Source of the DNA: Ectothiorhodosinus mongolicus
GTDB lineage: Bacteria > Pseudomonadota > Gammaproteobacteria > Ectothiorhodospirales > Ectothiorhodospiraceae
Length of the DNA: 64,000 nucleotides
Direction of reading: 5' to 3'
NCBI RefSeq assembly: GCF_022406875.1
Contig: NZ_CP023018.1
Coordinates: 1,273,414 to 1,337,413, forward strand
Shown here: piece by piece, positions 18,132 to 28,650 of the stretch
Layout of the letters: each line of letters starts with the position of its first letter
Numbering within the stretch: the stretch's first letter is position 1
Notes under the pieces: generated by a model
What the model saw: only the letters and a program-made list of their open reading frames with translations
What the model was told of the DNA's origin: nothing
The model's database searches: none
Program-made: the position numbers and the translations under genes

Positions 18132-18565
18132 GTGACGGCACCCTCATTTTTCCTCAACAGCATGCGCACCATGGCGGTACTCAGCAGTTCGCCCGATTCG
18201 TTGCGAATATCAACTTGCCACAATTGCAATCGCTTGCCCAATTGCCGCGGCAGCGCGGTGCCATTCGCCCAGCCGCCTGAGCCGCTTTGCACATGTTGAA
18301 TATCCAGACTCAGACACAAAGCCAGCGTGTCATCAGGGCAGGTCAAAGAAGCGGCCAGGCTCGCCAAAGTCTCGGCCAGTGCAGCGCTGGCGCCGCCGTG
18401 CAGCAAACCCATGGGTTGCAGCGTGCGTTCATCAATCGGCATACGTCCGCTCAGCCCCAGGTCGTCAATGGCCGTGATTTCCATACCCAAGCGCGCCATC
18501 AGTCCCTGTTGAAACTGCGCGTTCAAAATCGCTAAATCGGTGGGTCTACGCCAACTGGGTTTCAT
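18128..18565 (-). CDS. menI: Hotdog-fold thioesterase, probable 1,4-dihydroxy-2-naphthoyl-CoA hydrolase
   Basis: The 145-residue protein has the hotdog active-site pattern MGLLHGGASAALAETLASLA near residues 52-71, with the Glu that is catalytic in E. coli YdiI (MenI), and the PIDERTLQPMGLLHGG region closely parallels YdiI. MenI removes CoA from DHNA-CoA before prenylation by MenA. The gene is coupled to menE upstream and to the SDR gene downstream by ATGA overlaps, which strongly supports the menaquinone role over a general PaaI-type thioesterase. Confidence 0.85.
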   Translation of the reverse strand: MKPSWRRPTDLAILNAQFQQGLMARLGMEITAIDDLGLSGRMPIDERTLQPMGLLHGGASAALAETLASLAASLTCPDDTLALCLSLDIQHVQSGSGGWANGTALPRQLGKRLQLWQVDIRNESGELLSTAMVRMLLRKNEGAVT

Positions 18566-19947
18566 GGGCTATTTGGGTCCTGATAAGGCAAAGCTTGCAG
18601 GGCGAGCAGCTGCAGTTCGCGGCGCCTGGGTTTGATGCCAGTCTGCTCGGGCATGGGCAGAAAAGCCAATGGCAGCATAAAACTCGGCAGCTGGGTGCCC
18701 AGCCAAGCCTGAAGCTGTTCAGTTGCGATGGGATTGTTGGAAGTCACAAAGGCCATGGGCCGTTCGCCATAAACAGGATCGGGGTAAGGAACGACAATGG
18801 CCTCCAGAATATCAGGATGTGTTTTCAGTATCCTTTCAATCGACTCTGGCTGGATATTTTCACCGCCGCTGATGAACTGATTGTCGGCGCGTCCGACAAC
18901 GCATAGCTCGCCATTTTCCCAGCGGCCAAGATCTCCGGTATGAAACCATCCATCAGCATCGCGCGCTGGATCCAGACTTTGGCCACGCCAATAGCCTAGG
19001 AACAGGGTCTGACCCCGAACCAGAATCTCTCCTGAGTCCGCAAGGCATAGCTCCCGATGCGGCAATAAATGCCCTTTTCCCTGAGGGTCACGGGTCCATA
19101 CCTGAGCCGTCATTTCCGTTAAACCATAGCTCATCCAACAGCTCAAGCCTCTATCCGCAGCTTGTTGTAACAGTTGCGGATCAGCAGGTCCGCCGCCGAT
19201 AAGCAGCTGACTGAGGGTGCTGGGTAACCTCGGGGCTTGCAGCAGCCGGCGCAGCTGAGTTTCCACCAAGGACAAATGGGTGACCTGCCATGCGGAAAGA
19301 AAATCCCCGTCCTGCGCCTGTTCACCAAAAATCATGGCGGCCCCCGCCAGCATGCAGCGAAACACGATCGCCAAGCCACTGACATGATAAAGCGGCAATG
19401 ACAGTAGATAGCGGTCCATATGATCTAAGGGGGCGAGTGTATTGGCTCCTTGAGCACTGCGCACCAGGTTTTCATGGCTGTGCACTGCTAACTTCGGTAT
19501 GCCGCTACTGCCGGAGGTGAGTATTCCGCTCCAAGGCTCATCCGCAGCAAAGTTTTCTTTTAAGTGCGGAGCTGCGGTGCTTGATGACGGCATGGGTGTT
19601 AACGACTGTCCAGGCACGAGACTAAAGTGATGTAGCTGTGCCGCTATCAAAGTTTGTTCTAGGTAAGCGGGTGGCAGCCGGGAATTGATGGGAACAGCCC
19701 AAGCGCCAGCGCGCGCCACAGCCAGCAGATCAATCAGGGTTTGTAGATCAGTACTGGCTTGCAGCACCACCCACGTTTGAGGTCTGAGGCCTTGCTGCTG
19801 GAGATCTTTAGCCCGCAGGCTAACGCGTGTATGCAGGGAATGATAGTCCACCGAACCGATGTCAGGTCCGCAAGCGGCGACACTGCCCGGGTGGCGCTCA
19901 GCCGCCTGGCTTAATAAACAGTCGGTCAAGACCAACTCCCCAGACAT
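18562..19947 (-). CDS. menE: o-Succinylbenzoate-CoA ligase
   Basis: This 461-residue adenylate-forming enzyme activates o-succinylbenzoate with ATP and CoA. The P-loop GILTSGSSGIPKLAVHSHEN near residue 148, the YGLTEMTAQVW motif, GWFHTGDLGRW and the C-terminal GIKPRRREL with its catalytic Lys are all present. Length matches E. coli MenE (451). It overlaps menC by 22 bases and menI by ATGA. Confidence 0.93.
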   Translation of the reverse strand: MSGELVLTDCLLSQAAERHPGSVAACGPDIGSVDYHSLHTRVSLRAKDLQQQGLRPQTWVVLQASTDLQTLIDLLAVARAGAWAVPINSRLPPAYLEQTLIAAQLHHFSLVPGQSLTPMPSSSTAAPHLKENFAADEPWSGILTSGSSGIPKLAVHSHENLVRSAQGANTLAPLDHMDRYLLSLPLYHVSGLAIVFRCMLAGAAMIFGEQAQDGDFLSAWQVTHLSLVETQLRRLLQAPRLPSTLSQLLIGGGPADPQLLQQAADRGLSCWMSYGLTEMTAQVWTRDPQGKGHLLPHRELCLADSGEILVRGQTLFLGYWRGQSLDPARDADGWFHTGDLGRWENGELCVVGRADNQFISGGENIQPESIERILKTHPDILEAIVVPYPDPVYGERPMAFVTSNNPIATEQLQAWLGTQLPSFMLPLAFLPMPEQTGIKPRRRELQLLALQALPYQDPNSP

Positions 19948-20921
19948 TGCATGTGCTTGCGCTCCATCACGGGTTTATGCGCATGCTGTGGCTGACTGTG
20001 TATCGGTTGAATCAGGGCTGCCGTTAATGCCCCAAAGGTATCGAGTCCATGCGGGCCAGAAAGCTTTAAGTGATCGGCCAACGCAGCATAAAAATCCAGC
20101 GTCAGATTGCTTTCATAAGCGGCACTGAGCACGATGGTTTTTTGCCACTCATTGGCGGCATAAATCAACTGCAAACTTCGCTCTAAACCCAGCAACATGG
20201 GTTTGATCACCAAAGCCTTTAAGCCCGGCAACCGCAGCAGCGCAGCCAAGCTCGCCTCAGAGCAGTCGCGCAGGGTTTCATCCAAAGCAAAGGGTAGGCC
20301 GGTCTCCTGCCACCAAAGCGCATAATCGCCGCCGGCGGGCAATGGCTCTTCCACATAATCGATGGCGCGGATATCGAGGCCTTGGGCCAATGCACGGCCG
20401 GCCTCCAGATTCCAGCAGCGATTGGCATCGATGCGCAGAGTAGACCCGGGTGACAAGGCACTCAAGGCTACTTGGATACGCGCCTGATCAGTGGCAAAAT
20501 CCTTCGCTCCCACTTTGATTTTGAGACAATCGGCTGCACCCAGCTCGGGTAATGTCTGGTCATGACGCCAAAGCCTGCATGAGGCAACAGGGCCGGCAAA
20601 AGAGAGGTTTTGTTGCATCTGGAATAGCCCCGCTTCAATCCCAAAGCGCGCTTCCTCTGCGCAATCAAGCGGTGCTTGTTGGAGGCTTTGTCGCCAGTTA
20701 GCAGCGGAATTCAGCAAATCGAGTATTTGTTGTTCACAGCATGCCAGCGTGCTGCGACTAAAGCCGGGCAAGGGGGCTATTTCAGACCAGCATATCGATT
20801 CGGGTGATTGGCCATGCCATTCCAGCAGCAGGCCCTCGCGAACATCCAGCGTCTTTACACCCAGAGACAGGCGCGCTTGCAAGGGCAGGCGATAACGCCA
20901 AAGCTGCAAGCGGGTGATCAC
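19926..20921 (-). CDS. menC: o-Succinylbenzoate synthase
   Basis: The 331-residue enolase-superfamily enzyme dehydrates SHCHC to o-succinylbenzoate. The expected residues are visible: KIKVG for the KxK pair, RIDANRCWN for the first metal Asp, YVEEPL for the Glu, FALDETLRD for the third ligand and [10 protein letters not shown] for the second Lys. The start is GTG overlapping the menB stop (GTGA). The E. coli enzyme has 320 residues. Confidence 0.93.
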   Translation of the reverse strand: MITRLQLWRYRLPLQARLSLGVKTLDVREGLLLEWHGQSPESICWSEIAPLPGFSRSTLACCEQQILDLLNSAANWRQSLQQAPLDCAEEARFGIEAGLFQMQQNLSFAGPVASCRLWRHDQTLPELGAADCLKIKVGAKDFATDQARIQVALSALSPGSTLRIDANRCWNLEAGRALAQGLDIRAIDYVEEPLPAGGDYALWWQETGLPFALDETLRDCSEASLAALLRLPGLKALVIKPMLLGLERSLQLIYAANEWQKTIVLSAAYESNLTLDFYAALADHLKLSGPHGLDTFGALTAALIQPIHSQPQHAHKPVMERKHMQCLGSWS

Positions 20922-21769
20922 GGTTGGCGCTTGAACTTACCAAAGTCGGGCCGGCGTTTTTCCAGATAGGCGTTGCGCCCTTCCTGACCCTCTTCGGTCA
21001 TATAAAACAGCATCGTGGAATTGCCGGCCAATTCTTGAATCCCGGCCTGACCATCGAGTCCGGCATTAAAGGCGGATTTGAGCATGCGCAGGGCAATGGG
21101 CGAGTGTTGAAGAATTTGTTGGCACCAAGTGACTGTCTCGATTTCCAAGTTAGCCAGCGGTACCACGGTATTGACCAGTCCCATATCCAAAGCCTGTTGG
21201 GCGTCATACTGGCGGCACAGAAACCAGATCTCCCGGGCTTTTTTCTGCCCCACCACACTGGCCATATAACTGGCACCGAAGCCACCATCAAACGATCCAA
21301 CCTTGGGTCCGGTCTGTCCAAAGCGGGCATTGTCAGCGGCGATGCTGAGGTCACAAATCAGATGCAATACATGCCCGCCACCAATGGCATAACCGGCAAT
21401 CATCGCCACCACTGGTTTGGGGCAGGAGCGAATCTCTTTTTGTAAGTCCAGTACATTTAAATGATGCACACCGGCATCATCACGATACCCCGAGTCGCCA
21501 CGCACACGCTGATCACCGCCGGAGCAAAAAGCCAGATCACCGGCTCCCGTGAGGATCACCACCCCGATGTTCTCATCAAAGCGAGCATCAGACAGCGCTT
21601 GTTGCATTTCTTTAACCGTCAACGGGCGAAACGCATTACGCACCTCGGGGCGGTTAATGGTGATTTTCGCCATCCCTTTAGCCTTGTGATAGAGGATGTC
21701 GCTAAAGCTTCCGGTATGGTCTTCCCAGGAAGCCCCCGGGCGGATGGTAAATCCTGTATCTGTGCTCAT
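20918..21769 (-). CDS. menB: 1,4-dihydroxy-2-naphthoyl-CoA synthase
   Basis: The 283-residue crotonase-fold enzyme closes the naphthoquinone ring of o-succinylbenzoyl-CoA. It is very close to E. coli MenB (285): [35 protein letters not shown] and [14 protein letters not shown] are nearly identical, including the Gly of the bicarbonate-dependent (type I) site. The N-terminal extension before the crotonase core is normal for MenB. It is coupled to menH by ATGA and to menC by GTGA. Confidence 0.97.
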   Translation of the reverse strand: MSTDTGFTIRPGASWEDHTGSFSDILYHKAKGMAKITINRPEVRNAFRPLTVKEMQQALSDARFDENIGVVILTGAGDLAFCSGGDQRVRGDSGYRDDAGVHHLNVLDLQKEIRSCPKPVVAMIAGYAIGGGHVLHLICDLSIAADNARFGQTGPKVGSFDGGFGASYMASVVGQKKAREIWFLCRQYDAQQALDMGLVNTVVPLANLEIETVTWCQQILQHSPIALRMLKSAFNAGLDGQAGIQELAGNSTMLFYMTEEGQEGRNAYLEKRRPDFGKFKRQP

Positions 21770-22524
21770 GATGGGCGTTCTTCGTTGCTAAGGAGATGGC
21801 TTATGCGTTCGGCAAATGCCGCGGGTGCGCCCGCATGGCAGTTATGCCCAAGGGTATCAAAGAGTACCAGCTTCAAGCAGGGTTTTTGGGCCTGTAAGGC
21901 CTGTGCTGTGGCCATGAATTTGGCATCTTGGCCTCCGGTGATATAGGCCTTGAAGGTTTTCTGCTGGCTTAGCTGAGTCATTAAATCTGCTTGCTCCCCG
22001 AGGCTGGTGACCCTCATTAAAGCAGCCATAGCAGCAGGATCTTGCCGGCGGCGAGCGCTGATCAGCTGCGTTCTTTGGCAATCACTTAAATCTTGGAATA
22101 CCGCTTGCTGATACCAATCGTGAAGCACCTCAGACAGCGGTTCGCTGGCGAAGCGCTGAGCCCACTGCCGATCCTGAATGAGGCGTTCTCGTCTTGCAGC
22201 CTGGTTTGGCAGTCCCGGATGCGCGCTCTCTAGCAAAAGACTTTGGATGCGCCCTGTGGCTTGAGAAGCCCAATGCATGGCAATACGCCCTCCCAGGGAA
22301 TACCCCAGAAGGTGAAACTGCTCTGGCAAATTGGTTTGGAGTTGCTCCCATGCATATCGGCTGTACACTTCAATATTCGCAGAATCTTCGCTACCCGCTA
22401 GGGTCTGAGCATCGGGTAGGTTTGGGCTGATGAGAGCGCGCTGATTGGGCCAGTGGCGCCGCACATCCTGCCAGTCATCACCGCTGCCCAAAAAACCATG
22501 CAATAAAACTAAGGGCAGCATCAT
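21766..22524 (-). CDS. menH: SHCHC synthase, alpha/beta hydrolase
   Basis: MenH eliminates pyruvate from SEPHCHC to give SHCHC. The chosen ATG at 22524 gives 252 residues, equal to E. coli MenH, and overlaps the menD stop as ATGA. A longer frame upstream lies within menD and is not needed. The protein starts [20 protein letters not shown] (oxyanion region), has the nucleophile elbow [14 protein letters not shown] and the catalytic His in [10 protein letters not shown]. Its stop overlaps the menB ATG. Confidence 0.93.
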   Translation of the reverse strand: MMLPLVLLHGFLGSGDDWQDVRRHWPNQRALISPNLPDAQTLAGSEDSANIEVYSRYAWEQLQTNLPEQFHLLGYSLGGRIAMHWASQATGRIQSLLLESAHPGLPNQAARRERLIQDRQWAQRFASEPLSEVLHDWYQQAVFQDLSDCQRTQLISARRRQDPAAMAALMRVTSLGEQADLMTQLSQQKTFKAYITGGQDAKFMATAQALQAQKPCLKLVLFDTLGHNCHAGAPAAFAERISHLLSNEERPS

Positions 22525-24209
22525 GCTGGCCGAGTGGGCTCGGCGGTGCCGCGAAAATGGGCGTTGAGGCGCTCCCATTCTTGTTGCGTGTGTTCCGCTA
22601 CCACCTTGTACTCCAATAGGCTCACCCCCGGGTGAGCACAAGCCTGTCGGTAGGCATCGCCAAAGGCTGCAAGGGACTCGGGAGCTGAATATTTAAGGCC
22701 GAACTGCGCACTGATATCAGCAAACTGTAAGCCATGTGGGGTTTGAAAAAACGCTTTAAATATGTCTTTTTGCTCGCGTGCGGGTAGGCCATGAAAAATA
22801 CCCCCGCCATCATCATTAATCACCACGATCACCAATGGCTTGGTTTGATGTTTGGCCAAGGCCAAGCTATTGAGGTCATGCAGCAGTGAGAGATCTCCCA
22901 ACAGCAAGCTCAGACCGCCATGACTATGCAGGGCAGCGCCCATGGCGGTCGCCACCAGCCCGTCAATGCCACTAGCGCCTCGCTGGGTCAGTAATGAGGG
23001 CAGTCGGTCTGGGCGCGCCTGAGACACCCAATCCACTAAGCGCACACTGAGGCTGTTGCCGACCATTAGCGTCATATCGCTGGGTAACTCTTGGCTGATC
23101 ATGCGCGCCAGATGCAAGCTCGAGCCTCCATCAGCCAGTAGGTCGTCTAATTCGTGTTCGATCCACTGTTGCAATGCGGTTAGTTGGGTATCAATCGCTT
23201 GCATGCCCTTAAGTCCCTGGCAAAAAGCCGTGATATCCGCTTGTCTTTGCTGGGCTCGGCGGCTGGGGTCTAGAGAATCACCATGGCTGTCGATCAGCCA
23301 GTAGTCTCCCGGAAACTCCGCCAGCCATTGATTCAGCTGTTTACTCACCAAGCGCCCGCCCAGCTGAATGACTTGCTCGTAGTGATCCAGGTGTTGCCGG
23401 CACTCGCGATGGGATGTGGCCAAGCTGGCGTAATTCAGCACTTGTGGGTGGGCATACAAGCGCAAACCGCTGCCTACATCACCCAGTATCGATAGGCCGG
23501 TGCGTTGTGCTAATCCCAGAATAGCGCTCGCTTCTTGCTGATTTAACTGGCCGGTGACCAGCAAGCTGCGCTTATCGAGGGTCGGCATCTCGGCCCAATC
23601 AATCGCAGTTAGTGAGCCGCTGGGGATTTGCCTGCGCTGTAAGTCCCAAGCGGGTTTGCGTATTGCATACAGAGGTTCCCGGAAGGGAACATTGATATGC
23701 CCCGGGCCACGGCTGGCGGGCGACAAACAAGCGATGAGGTACTTGTGCAAAGTATCCTGAGCATGCGTTGCTTCTAACTCATCGAGTACCAGAGTCTGGC
23801 GCACTTGGGGATGAAAAATATCAAGCTGCTCGATCGTCTGATTGGCACCGCAGCCGACCAAGTCTGAGGGTCGGTCGGCAGTGACAGCCAGCAGGGGCAA
23901 GTGGCTGTGGCGCGCCTCAACGATGGCAGGGTGTATATTCGCGACGGCCGAGCCTGAGGTGGTGATGACGGCTACAGGCCGTTGGCTGGCCTTAATCAGC
24001 CCCAAGGCAAAAAAGCCAAGCCCGCGCTCATCAAAGTGCGTATGCAGGCTGATATCCGCATAGTGCTCTGCCCATTGCACCGCCGCCAACACCAGCGGTG
24101 CGCTGCGGCTGCCGGGTGCCACGCACAGTTCACGCACACCGTGATCATAAAGCGCTTGAAGAAGTGCGCAACTACGTCTGAGGTTGGCCTCGCTGATTGC
24201 CTGATTCAT
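22521..24209 (-). CDS. menD: SEPHCHC synthase
   Basis: The 562-residue thiamine-diphosphate enzyme condenses 2-oxoglutarate with isochorismate, the committed step to menaquinone. Visible features are CVAPGSRSAPLVLAA and HFDERGLGFFALGLIK at the N-terminus with the ThDP Glu, and VINDDGGGIFHGLPAREQKD in the C-terminal ThDP-binding domain. Length is close to E. coli MenD (556). It starts 5 bases after menF. Confidence 0.96.
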   Translation of the reverse strand: MNQAISEANLRRSCALLQALYDHGVRELCVAPGSRSAPLVLAAVQWAEHYADISLHTHFDERGLGFFALGLIKASQRPVAVITTSGSAVANIHPAIVEARHSHLPLLAVTADRPSDLVGCGANQTIEQLDIFHPQVRQTLVLDELEATHAQDTLHKYLIACLSPASRGPGHINVPFREPLYAIRKPAWDLQRRQIPSGSLTAIDWAEMPTLDKRSLLVTGQLNQQEASAILGLAQRTGLSILGDVGSGLRLYAHPQVLNYASLATSHRECRQHLDHYEQVIQLGGRLVSKQLNQWLAEFPGDYWLIDSHGDSLDPSRRAQQRQADITAFCQGLKGMQAIDTQLTALQQWIEHELDDLLADGGSSLHLARMISQELPSDMTLMVGNSLSVRLVDWVSQARPDRLPSLLTQRGASGIDGLVATAMGAALHSHGGLSLLLGDLSLLHDLNSLALAKHQTKPLVIVVINDDGGGIFHGLPAREQKDIFKAFFQTPHGLQFADISAQFGLKYSAPESLAAFGDAYRQACAHPGVSLLEYKVVAEHTQQEWERLNAHFRGTAEPTRPA

Positions 24210-24214
24210 GATGC

Positions 24215-25666
24215 TCAGCGCATCAGGGCATCAAGAAAAGATGAGATTTTGGCCTCCAGTTCCTGCCATTCAGTCTCTGGTTCCGAGCCGGCAACAATGC
24301 CCACGCCTGAAAAACAGGAGACCTGATTGCCGCGCACCAAAGCAGAGCGAATGGCCACCGCAAATTCCACCGTTTGTGGCGATACCAGACCCACAGCGCC
24401 GCTGTACCAACCCCTTTGTGTGGCCTCTAGCTGCTGAATCAGCGCCTGCGCAGCCACTTTTGGCACACCGCACACCGCTGGAGTGGGATGCAGGCAGCTC
24501 AGCAACTGTGCATCACTCACCCCGGGGCGGAGCTGGCCGGAGATGGGCAAATAACGATGCTGAATGCGGTCTAGTTTGATTACGCCCGGCAGACTGGGGC
24601 TGTAAAGCTGCTCGGTTAAAGGCTGCAGTTGGGCTTGGATAAAGCCCGCCACCAACTGATGCTCCAAGCTAAGTTTGGGATCGTTGAGAAGTTCACGGGC
24701 CAGGAAGGCGTCCGTCTCAGGGTTGCTGTCTCGCGTCATCGTTCCCGCCAAAGCTTCGGTGGCAATGTAATGACCTTCACGCCGGAATAAACGCTCTGGT
24801 GTACAGCCCATGAACAGGCTGGAGCCCATCTCAAAGGCAAAAGCGAAGCAGCCTTGATTGTTTTTTTGCCAACGCTGTAGCACCGGGAATGCCGGCACAA
24901 CATGGTCCAGCAGAACGTCGACGCGCCTGGCCAATACTGCTTTTTCAAGCTCTCCTTGGTCAATTTGATGCAACACCTCATGAATCCGTCGGCGGCAGGC
25001 TGAAAATACCATGTGATCCTGTCGTTGCACGGGGTCCGAGGAGGCTGGGTCGATGTGTTCAGGCCAAGCCAATTTCAAGGACTCTAGGGTATGCACCAGC
25101 TGTTGTCGCTGCCTAACAAATGCCTCATGGCTGCTGGCATATAAGTTGATCTGGAGTTCATGGTGGTCGCCCTGCTGGCGAAGTGCTACCGCAGGAAGAA
25201 TAAAACGCGCTGCGGGAAAGTCCTGCCACTCTGAATCGCCGGGGCGATGATTAAATGCGATCCCGCCCAGAAAGGCTTTGTCATGATGTTCCAGCACATG
25301 ATGCATGTGTGTGAATAGGTCATCATAATCACCGTCGGCGCTGGCGGTGAGCACAACAGCGGCGCCAATGCCTGCCCACAGGGTCTGGCCATCGCGGCTG
25401 CGCCACAGGCAGCGTTCACCCAGAGGGTTATGATGCAGCCATTGAAAGGCATCAAGATGACCTACGGACTCGGTAGCGTGCAATAGCCTACCGGCCTGAA
25501 AATGCCATTGTTTGGCGGCATCAATCAATCGCTGCAAGGCGACATCCGCGGCGATTGGATCCAGCTGGGCCCGATCAATAGATGGCATTGAGGCTGGGTC
25601 AGCGAAAGCTCCTGACTCACCGTCCAATAAGCGCTGTTGCCGGTTTGATTGACTAGGGGAAGACAC
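24215..25666 (-). CDS. menF: Isochorismate synthase
   Basis: The 483-residue chorismate-binding enzyme opens the pathway by converting chorismate to isochorismate. It carries HEVLHQIDQGELEKAVLARR (a family Lys region), FMGCTPERLFRREGHYIATE, EHQLV, TPAVCGVP and a C-terminal GVGIVAGSEPETEWQELEAK. The start is GTG with AGGAAT at correct spacing upstream. It heads the minus-strand men operon and stands back to back with clpB, 112 bases away. An enterobactin-type EntC is less likely given the context. Confidence 0.93.
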   Translation of the reverse strand: MSSPSQSNRQQRLLDGESGAFADPASMPSIDRAQLDPIAADVALQRLIDAAKQWHFQAGRLLHATESVGHLDAFQWLHHNPLGERCLWRSRDGQTLWAGIGAAVVLTASADGDYDDLFTHMHHVLEHHDKAFLGGIAFNHRPGDSEWQDFPAARFILPAVALRQQGDHHELQINLYASSHEAFVRQRQQLVHTLESLKLAWPEHIDPASSDPVQRQDHMVFSACRRRIHEVLHQIDQGELEKAVLARRVDVLLDHVVPAFPVLQRWQKNNQGCFAFAFEMGSSLFMGCTPERLFRREGHYIATEALAGTMTRDSNPETDAFLARELLNDPKLSLEHQLVAGFIQAQLQPLTEQLYSPSLPGVIKLDRIQHRYLPISGQLRPGVSDAQLLSCLHPTPAVCGVPKVAAQALIQQLEATQRGWYSGAVGLVSPQTVEFAVAIRSALVRGNQVSCFSGVGIVAGSEPETEWQELEAKISSFLDALMR

Positions 25667-25710
25667 GGGGATTCCTGAAATTCCTCTTTGTGCAAACCCC
25701 CACAGTTTAC

Positions 25711-25739
25711 CTTGAAAAGCCGTATCGATGACCCCATCT
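25711..25739 (+). promoter_or_regulatory. Sigma-32 heat-shock promoter of clpB
   Basis: CTTGAAA at 25711-25717 and CCCCATCT at 25732-25739 are separated by 14 bases, an excellent match to the RpoH consensus CTTGAAA-N(11-16)-CCCCATnT. Transcription should start near 25746, about 33 bases before the clpB ATG. Confidence 0.92.
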
Positions 25740-25778
25740 AAGCCTGTAATCAGACACTCAAATCAAGGAATCTTCAAA

Positions 25779-28364
25779 ATGCGTATGGACAAACTGACCA
25801 GTAAGTTTCAGCAGGCATTGGCTGATGCTCAGTCTTTGGCCATCGGTCGGGATCATCAAATGATCGAGCCCGCGCACCTGATGATTGCGCTGCTTGATCA
25901 GCAAGGCGGCTCGGTTCGGCCACTACTGGCGCAGGCGGGCGCTAATGTTAACCTCCTGCGCTCACAATTAGGCGAGGCCCTTGAGCGCTTGCCTCGCGTT
26001 GAGGGGGCGGCTGGCGATGTGCATGTGGCTAATGATCTTTCGCGTCTGCTCAATATCTGCGACAAGCTGGCGCAACAGCGCAAAGATCAGTTCATTTCCT
26101 CCGAATTGTTCGTGCTTGCTTTGTTGCAGGGCAAGGGCGAGGTTACTGATTTGCTGCGCCAGGTCGGCGCCTCGCGCCAGTCCATTGAGCAGGGCATTGA
26201 ACAGCTGCGTGGTGGGCAGGCGGTCAATGACCCCGGCGCTGAGGAGCAACGTCAGGCTTTAGAGAAGTACACCATTGATCTGACTGAGCGCGCTGAGCAG
26301 GGCAAGCTGGATCCTGTCATCGGTCGTGATGAAGAAATTCGCCGTGCGATTCAGGTATTGCAGCGGCGCACCAAGAATAATCCAGTATTAATTGGCGAGC
26401 CGGGCGTCGGTAAGACCGCCATTGTTGAGGGTTTAGCGCAACGCATAATCAATGATGAGGTGCCCGAGGGTCTAAAGGGTCGGCGTGTATTGTCGTTGGA
26501 TATGGGTGCCTTGATTGCCGGTGCTAAATTTCGCGGTGATTTTGAAGAGCGGCTCAAAGCGGTGCTCAAAGATTTGGCCAAACAGGAGGGCCAGATCGTT
26601 CTCTTTATTGATGAACTGCACACCATGGTGGGTGCCGGTAAGGCTGAGGGGTCCATGGATGCGGGCAATATGCTCAAGCCTGCCTTGGCGCGCGGTGAAT
26701 TGCATTGTATTGGCGCCACGACTCTAGATGAATACCGCAAGTACATCGAGAAGGATGCGGCACTTGAGCGACGCTTCCAAAAGGTTTTGGTGGATGAGCC
26801 TAATGTTGAGGACACGATCGCCATTTTGCGTGGCTTGAAGGAACGTTATGAAGTGCATCATGGCGTCGATATCACCGACCCAGCCATTGTTGCCGCTGCG
26901 ACGCTATCGCATCGTTATATCACCGATCGTCAGTTGCCTGACAAGGCCATTGACCTGATCGATGAGGCCGCCAGTCGCATCCGAATGGAAATCGATTCCA
27001 AGCCGGAGAGCATGGATCGACTGGAGCGGCGGTTAATTCAGCTCAAAATTGAGCGCGAGGCGCTGAAAAAAGAATCCGACGATGCCTCGCGCAAGCGCCT
27101 AAAGACGCTTGAGGACGAGATTGCGCGACTGGATCGAGAATATTCTGATCAAGAAGAGATTTGGAAGTCCGAAAAAGCGGCGCTTACCGGCGCTGCCTCG
27201 GTGAAAGAAGCGCTGGAACGGGCGCGCATGGACCTTGAAACAGCACGGCGTGCGGGTGATCTCGGCCGCATGTCGGAGCTGCAGTATGGGCGTATCCCTG
27301 AGTTAGAAAGGCAGTTGGCGGAAGCCACGCCGGAGATGACACAAGAACCTCGGTTGCTGCGTAACAATGTTACCGATGAGGAAATTGCGGAGGTGGTCTC
27401 GCGCTGGACGGGGATTCCCGTAGCCAAGATGCTGGAAGGCGAGCGCGACAAACTGCTGCGCATGGAGGAAGTCATCACACAAAGGGTGGTAGGTCAGAAT
27501 GAGGCGGTCACAGCCGTTGCCAATGCCATTCGCCGCTCTCGCGCGGGCCTGTCCGATCCAAACCGGCCCAATGGGTCATTCCTGTTCTTGGGACCCACAG
27601 GGGTAGGTAAGACCGAACTCACCAAGGCTTTGGCCGGCTTTTTATTCGATACCGAGGAAGCCATGGTGCGTATCGATATGTCGGAGTTCATGGAGAAACA
27701 CTCCGTGGCGCGCTTAATTGGCGCGCCTCCGGGATATGTGGGCTATGAGGAGGGCGGGTATCTAACCGAAGCGGTGCGGCGCAAGCCCTACTCAGTCATC
27801 CTGCTTGATGAGGTGGAGAAAGCCCACCCGGATGTCTTCAATGTGTTGCTGCAGGTATTAGATGATGGGCGCCTGACCGATGGTCAGGGGCGGACCGTGG
27901 ATTTCCGCAACAGCGTCATTGTGATGACCTCTAATCTGGGTTCGCAAATCATCCAGGAAATGGCCGGCGAGGAACACTATGATGAGATGAAGTCAGCGGT
28001 CATGGCGGTGGTGGGTTCCCATTTTCGTCCGGAATTTATCAACCGTATCGATGAGGTAGTGGTGTTTCATCCTCTTGGCCAAGAGCAAATTCGTGCCATT
28101 ACCACCATCCAACTCGATTACCTGCGCCAGCGGTTGGCTGAACGCGATATCCGTATAAACATCAGTCAAACGGCCTTGGATCGTTTGGGCGAGGCAGGCT
28201 TTGATCCGGTTTATGGCGCGCGGCCATTGAAACGAGCCATTCAGCAACAGCTAGAAAATCCTCTGGCGCAGCGCTTGCTCAGGGGTGAATATGGTCCCGG
28301 AGACGTGATAAAAGTGGATGTGCAGGATGATGCCCTGAGTTTTGGAGTGAATACCCATGAGTGA
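25779..28364 (+). CDS. clpB: ATP-dependent disaggregase ClpB
   Basis: The 861-residue Hsp100 protein (E. coli 857) pulls polypeptides out of aggregates with DnaK. It has the Clp N-domain, first AAA+ module (Walker [14 protein letters not shown] near residue 207, Walker [19 protein letters not shown]), the coiled-coil M domain about residues 410-530, and the second module ([18 protein letters not shown] near 604, [20 protein letters not shown]). I chose ATG 25779 ([20 protein letters not shown]) because AAGGAA lies 8 bases before it; an upstream in-frame start falls inside the promoter. Confidence 0.98.
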   Translation: MRMDKLTSKFQQALADAQSLAIGRDHQMIEPAHLMIALLDQQGGSVRPLLAQAGANVNLLRSQLGEALERLPRVEGAAGDVHVANDLSRLLNICDKLAQQRKDQFISSELFVLALLQGKGEVTDLLRQVGASRQSIEQGIEQLRGGQAVNDPGAEEQRQALEKYTIDLTERAEQGKLDPVIGRDEEIRRAIQVLQRRTKNNPVLIGEPGVGKTAIVEGLAQRIINDEVPEGLKGRRVLSLDMGALIAGAKFRGDFEERLKAVLKDLAKQEGQIVLFIDELHTMVGAGKAEGSMDAGNMLKPALARGELHCIGATTLDEYRKYIEKDAALERRFQKVLVDEPNVEDTIAILRGLKERYEVHHGVDITDPAIVAAATLSHRYITDRQLPDKAIDLIDEAASRIRMEIDSKPESMDRLERRLIQLKIEREALKKESDDASRKRLKTLEDEIARLDREYSDQEEIWKSEKAALTGAASVKEALERARMDLETARRAGDLGRMSELQYGRIPELERQLAEATPEMTQEPRLLRNNVTDEEIAEVVSRWTGIPVAKMLEGERDKLLRMEEVITQRVVGQNEAVTAVANAIRRSRAGLSDPNRPNGSFLFLGPTGVGKTELTKALAGFLFDTEEAMVRIDMSEFMEKHSVARLIGAPPGYVGYEEGGYLTEAVRRKPYSVILLDEVEKAHPDVFNVLLQVLDDGRLTDGQGRTVDFRNSVIVMTSNLGSQIIQEMAGEEHYDEMKSAVMAVVGSHFRPEFINRIDEVVVFHPLGQEQIRAITTIQLDYLRQRLAERDIRINISQTALDRLGEAGFDPVYGARPLKRAIQQQLENPLAQRLLRGEYGPGDVIKVDVQDDALSFGVNTHE

Positions 28365-28650
28365 AACCTTGCAATTATCGGGTGAGTTAGTGAGTCAGGT
28401 GCAGGATATACTGGCAGCGCATGATGAGCGTTGTCAGGATCCTCTGGTTGCCGTGCAATATCTATCCGCCGTCAGCGGTTATGTGTTGGGCTGTCAGCCC
28501 ATTCCCGCCCATCAGCGGGATGCATTTTTAGATCAGTTGGCGCAGTTCATGCGTCAAGTGCATGATGATGTTGCCAGTCAGTCCGCGCCAGCTCCGGCAC
28601 AAGCGCCTGCAGGTGAAGCCTTCGGGGTATGGCAACCTGGTGATCCTTGA
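28357..28650 (+). CDS. Small uncharacterised protein coupled to clpB
   Basis: I do not recognise this 97-residue protein. It begins 8 bases before the clpB stop, so it is probably made with ClpB under heat shock. Residues 1-75 look helical ([20 protein letters not shown], later [20 protein letters not shown]), with two Cys at about 26 and 46; the end is a Pro/Ala linker and [12 protein letters not shown]. No signal peptide or membrane segment is seen. It meets the next gene tail to tail with no gap. Confidence 0.7.
   Translation: MSETLQLSGELVSQVQDILAAHDERCQDPLVAVQYLSAVSGYVLGCQPIPAHQRDAFLDQLAQFMRQVHDDVASQSAPAPAQAPAGEAFGVWQPGDP

Noticed and set aside
22525-22641. N-terminal extension of menH
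   Set aside because: The extra 39 residues lie in menD coding sequence; the ATGA junction at 22521-22524 gives the exact family length.
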